DNA from: an uncultured beta proteobacterium
Lineage (GTDB): Bacteria; Pseudomonadota; Gammaproteobacteria; Burkholderiales; Burkholderiaceae_C
DNA: 14,704 nt
Assembly (NCBI GenBank): GCA_903859265.1
Contig: CAIOLZ010000200.1
Span: 1 to 14,704 of the forward strand
Direction: 5' to 3'
Both the position numbers and the translations under genes were made by a program. The notes under the pieces were generated by a model that was not told where the DNA came from, did no database searches, and worked only from the letters and a program-made list of their open reading frames with translations. This document shows positions 11,996-14,704 of the stretch, in pieces (positions within the stretch are counted from its first letter, which is position 1; each line of letters starts with the position of its first letter).

Positions 11996-14704
11996 TCAAA
12001 ACCGCATCAGGTAATTAAGCAGTAACTGGTTGCTCACGTAGCTCGAAGGGCTGTCGGCCCATGACGGGTGGTAGTTCGGCGTGGATTCCACTCTGCGCCA
12101 GGACAGGTCAATGGAATCACGCGGACCCAGTCCCAGGTTGTAGCCAATGGTTGTCAAAACCGTGGTGCCGGGCAGCCGGTAGGTGAACACCGGCGTGCCG
12201 GGGTAGGCGTCATCCTGGACAAATTTGTCCGCCACCGTCACGTTTTCCAGCGACTGCTGGCCGGTTGAAAGAATGTCTCCATCCCGGTACTCACCCCCCA
12301 GATAGACCGTGCCGCCGCCGTGCAACGCGTAGTCCAGGTTCAGGCGCATGGAGGTGTCTCTGGTGCTGAAAACATCGCTGTTGGCCTCCCGCAGGTTGCG
12401 CGTCAACGCACCGAACACCGTTATCCTGTCGGTCATGGGCTGCAACACGGTTGCGCCAATGGAGTACTTCACGCCGTCACGCAGGGTGGACTCAAAATCC
12501 AGGCCGGTCAGTGTCCCGACCAGGCCCCAGGTGGCCGCATCAAACTCTGCGGAACTGCGGTACTGGTAAGCGACCTCGCCACCAAGACTGACATTGCTCA
12601 GCCCGTTGAAATTTTGAAACCGCTCGCCGCCCACGGTGCCGGTGAGCAAAACCCGGGTGTTGTCCGACAAAAACTTCATGACCGTTTTGCTGACGTTGAC
12701 GGTGTAGAAGTTGTCCGAGCGGATATCGCCGGGCAGTTTGGCCCGTGTCACGTTGTCGTCAAAGGTGATGCCCGTGTCCACAGTGATGTCGCTATCACCT
12801 TCAAAATCGCTTTCAAGACTTGGCAACAACTTGGGCAGGCCTTTCACACCAAATTCTTTGCTCAGGGTAAAGCGCATCGCGTAGCTCGATTCTTGCGCTG
12901 ACGCGCGCGTGAGCTGGTAGTCAAGGCCCAGCGACCACCCGTCACGGAACACAAATTCGCTGCCCAGACCCAGCACCAGAGCATTTTGCGAAATTGCGCC
13001 CCCCGCAATGGAGTAGCGGGTCCCGCCAACCTGGTCGGCATAAGAAATTGCCGCGTCGCTGCCGTTATCGAGTTCCTGGCGCCACTCCACCCGTACCCGC
13101 GGCACAGCCCAGCCAAACGAGGTCGAGTGAATGAACTCACCCCGCAAGCCCAGCACCGCCTGCAGGGAGTTATCGTTTTGCTCGTAATACGTCAAAGCGT
13201 AGGACCCGGCACCGGTTTCCGTGGTTTCGTCGAGCCGGTTGTTGGAGAACTCAAGCCGTACGTAAGGCGAAACCATGTTGGGGCCGTTGCGGAACTCATA
13301 CCCGCCACCCACAGATCCAAATATCTGCGTACCCTTGCGCGTGCTCAACTCGTAGTCAGCCACAGGATCCACATAGCGCTGCATATCGAAGTCAAAAGTT
13401 CCCAGTCCCAGCATGGCTTCCAGGAAGGCATCGCCACCGGGCAGATAGCTGCCATAGACCGACAGCGAATAGCCCTTGGCCACGCTGCGCGACCCGTCAG
13501 TGCCGATATTGGTGATGTTTTTGGCGACACCCACGCCCAGCCCCACAACGAGCTTGTCATTGATCGGGTGATCGATACCGAAGCTCACCCCGGTAGTGCT
13601 GAAATCGCTGGACGCCGTGGTGCCGGTGGCATCGCTTTGCCCAAAGCTGACCATGCCTTCGACCCAGACTTTGTCACCCGGCAGTGCTGTTGCGGCGCTG
13701 CTGGCATTTGGGCCATCCAACGCGGCGCTGAGTGCGCCCAGGTTGAGGCTGCGGTTTTCCACCAGAGCGGCGGCCAGATTGAAGAGCGGAGAGGCTGCCA
13801 GGCCGAATTCGCCCGCCGTCATCGAAATCGCCGATGAAACCGGCAGCGAAGCAGTAGCGTTGCCCACTCCCGTTGGCAACTGGGTGGCTGACGGTTGCGC
13901 CGTCAGGGCGCTTGCCACCGGTGGAGCAGCAGAAACGGGCTGATTTGTAGCGGCACCGCTGGCAGAAGGAGCGCCGCCGATGTGGTGCAGCGACTCCATG
14001 TGGCGCGTGAAATTGGCAACTTGCGTACCGGAGAATTGGCCCAACGTCTGTGTTTGGGTGTTCACCACGCCGATCACCACGGGATCTTTGCTGGGGTCAG
14101 GGCGGCCGACGATGCTTACCGTCACCGTCGCCGGTGCGGACGTGCCAGATGCGCCAAAGGCCACATAGGCGAAGGTGTCGGTGCCGAAGTAGTTGTTATT
14201 CGGCGTGTAGGTAGCCTTGGTACCTGCCATCTGCACGGTGCCGTATTTGGGCTGGGAAGAGACCGCGGCGCCTGTAATGCCCGTGCCGTGGATGAACGGC
14301 GCCAGATCCATGGTGGCGCTGGTATTGAGTTGCACGCTCATGCTTGCACCGCCTGCGGTAGCAGTCAACGCGGTAACGGTCACTGTTATGTTGCCCGTTG
14401 AATTGCCGGCGCTGCCGCCATTGGCGGTGTAGGTAAATGCATCTGCACCCACGTAACCGCTGACCGGAACATAGGTGATGACGTTGCCGTTGACCGAGGC
14501 GGTGCCATGCCCCGGCGCGCTGGTGGTAAAGCCGGAGATGCTGCCGGACGTAAGCGTCGTGAGGTCAATCGTGAGCGTGGTGTTGACCGGTGTCGAGCGG
14601 GTGATGGCTGGAGTGATCGGCGTTGCACTGATGCTGACTGTAGCCGCGGCAGAGGTACCGCCCAAACCGGTGGCGGTATAGGTAAAGCTGTCGGATCCGT
14701 GGTA
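11996..14704 (-). CDS. Ig/cadherin-like repeat autotransporter with a second C-terminal barrel domain, N-terminus missing
   Basis: The frame runs open into the right edge, so the true start and signal peptide lie outside; 902 residues are visible. Numbering here begins at the TTG at 14665, which is internal. Order: cadherin/Ig-like repeats (a partial one before residue 1, then about 15-98 and 99-186, each closing with a G-x-D-x-F-x-Y motif and a TVTVS strand). A linker follows (187-329), with an amphipathic TQTLGQFSGTQVANFTRHME stretch and a Pro/Ala-rich part. Next is an autotransporter barrel (about 330-605, from GDKVWVEGMVSFGQSD to MRFTLSKEF), then a second beta-rich domain (about 614-889) beginning at DITVDTGITFDDNVTRA and ending in NYLMRF. 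Both barrels end in Phe, as outer-membrane proteins do. The repeats would be displayed on the surface as an adhesin or scaffold. It is first of a two-gene unit with the heme lipoprotein. The barrel and repeat calls are confident; the double-barrel topology is inferred. Confidence 0.88.
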   Translation of the reverse strand, partial: YHGSDSFTYTATGLGGTSAAATVSISATPITPAITRSTPVNTTLTIDLTTLTSGSISGFTTSAPGHGTASVNGNVITYVPVSGYVGADAFTYTANGGSAGNSTGNITVTVTALTATAGGASMSVQLNTSATMDLAPFIHGTGITGAAVSSQPKYGTVQMAGTKATYTPNNNYFGTDTFAYVAFGASGTSAPATVTVSIVGRPDPSKDPVVIGVVNTQTQTLGQFSGTQVANFTRHMESLHHIGGAPSASGAATNQPVSAAPPVASALTAQPSATQLPTGVGNATASLPVSSAISMTAGEFGLAASPLFNLAAALVENRSLNLGALSAALDGPNASSAATALPGDKVWVEGMVSFGQSDATGTTASSDFSTTGVSFGIDHPINDKLVVGLGVGVAKNITNIGTDGSRSVAKGYSLSVYGSYLPGGDAFLEAMLGLGTFDFDMQRYVDPVADYELSTRKGTQIFGSVGGGYEFRNGPNMVSPYVRLEFSNNRLDETTETGAGSYALTYYEQNDNSLQAVLGLRGEFIHSTSFGWAVPRVRVEWRQELDNGSDAAISYADQVGGTRYSIAGGAISQNALVLGLGSEFVFRDGWSLGLDYQLTRASAQESSYAMRFTLSKEFGVKGLPKLLPSLESDFEGDSDITVDTGITFDDNVTRAKLPGDIRSDNFYTVNVSKTVMKFLSDNTRVLLTGTVGGERFQNFNGLSNVSLGGEVAYQYRSSAEFDAATWGLVGTLTGLDFESTLRDGVKYSIGATVLQPMTDRITVFGALTRNLREANSDVFSTRDTSMRLNLDYALHGGGTVYLGGEYRDGDILSTGQQSLENVTVADKFVQDDAYPGTPVFTYRLPGTTVLTTIGYNLGLGPRDSIDLSWRRVESTPNYHPSWADSPSSYVSNQLLLNYLMRF
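14108..14704 (-). repeat. Tandem Ig/cadherin-like protein repeats within the autotransporter gene
   Basis: About 84-88 residues per unit. Two full units (roughly 14623-14372 and 14371-14108) and the end of a third at the window edge share the pattern G-x-G-T followed by a Y-x-P and a G-x-D-x-F-x-Y motif (GSDSFTYTA, GADAFTYTA, GTDTFAYVA). This is the form of the Big_9/cadherin-like surface repeats. The units are diverged at DNA level, so this is an old array rather than a recent duplication. More copies may continue beyond the right edge. Confidence 0.8.

Overview
This window looks like part of a GC-rich betaproteobacterial chromosome. The most likely group is Burkholderiales, of a Comamonadaceae type such as Rhodoferax or Polaromonas. 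This rests on protein family content (TRAP transporter, GarD/GarL/GarR, GlcE/GlcF, Ig-repeat autotransporter), on composition, and on tightly packed genes. No marker gene is present to prove it. I see no tRNA, rRNA, CRISPR array, insertion sequence or phage gene.

Region 1 (1-3921, + strand) is an aldarate (sugar diacid) catabolic operon. It holds the 3' end of a TRAP transporter large permease, then garD (galactarate dehydratase), garL (5-keto-4-deoxy-D-glucarate aldolase) and garR (tartronate semialdehyde reductase). Together they take up a sugar acid and convert galactarate to pyruvate plus D-glycerate.

Region 2 (3930-4562, - strand) is one uncharacterised 210-residue protein facing against the operon. 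A divergent gap of 261 bp (4563-4823) follows. It contains palindromes and one possible short ORF.

Region 3 (4824-9209, + strand) is a second metabolic operon: an aldose 1-epimerase-like mutarotase, an SMP-30/gluconolactonase-family lactonase that abuts it, then glcE and glcF, two subunits of glycolate oxidase that overlap by 11 bp. The epimerase and lactonase fit the oxidative uronate route (uronate to aldarolactone to aldarate), which would feed GarD. No uronate dehydrogenase is visible. The glycolate oxidase catalytic subunit gene glcD is not in its usual place beside glcE.

Region 4 (9275-14704) is a cell-envelope block. A FecR-domain exported protein (+ strand) converges, with a 7-bp overlap, on a two-gene - strand unit. 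The upstream gene of that unit, cut by the right window edge, encodes a surface protein with Ig/cadherin-like repeats, an autotransporter beta-barrel and then a second outer-membrane barrel-like domain in the same chain. Four bases downstream lies a lipoprotein with three CxxCH heme motifs and a PKD-like domain. The pairing of a double-barrel protein with a triheme lipoprotein is the most unusual thing in the window. It may be a surface redox or porin-cytochrome-like module, but that function is inference only.
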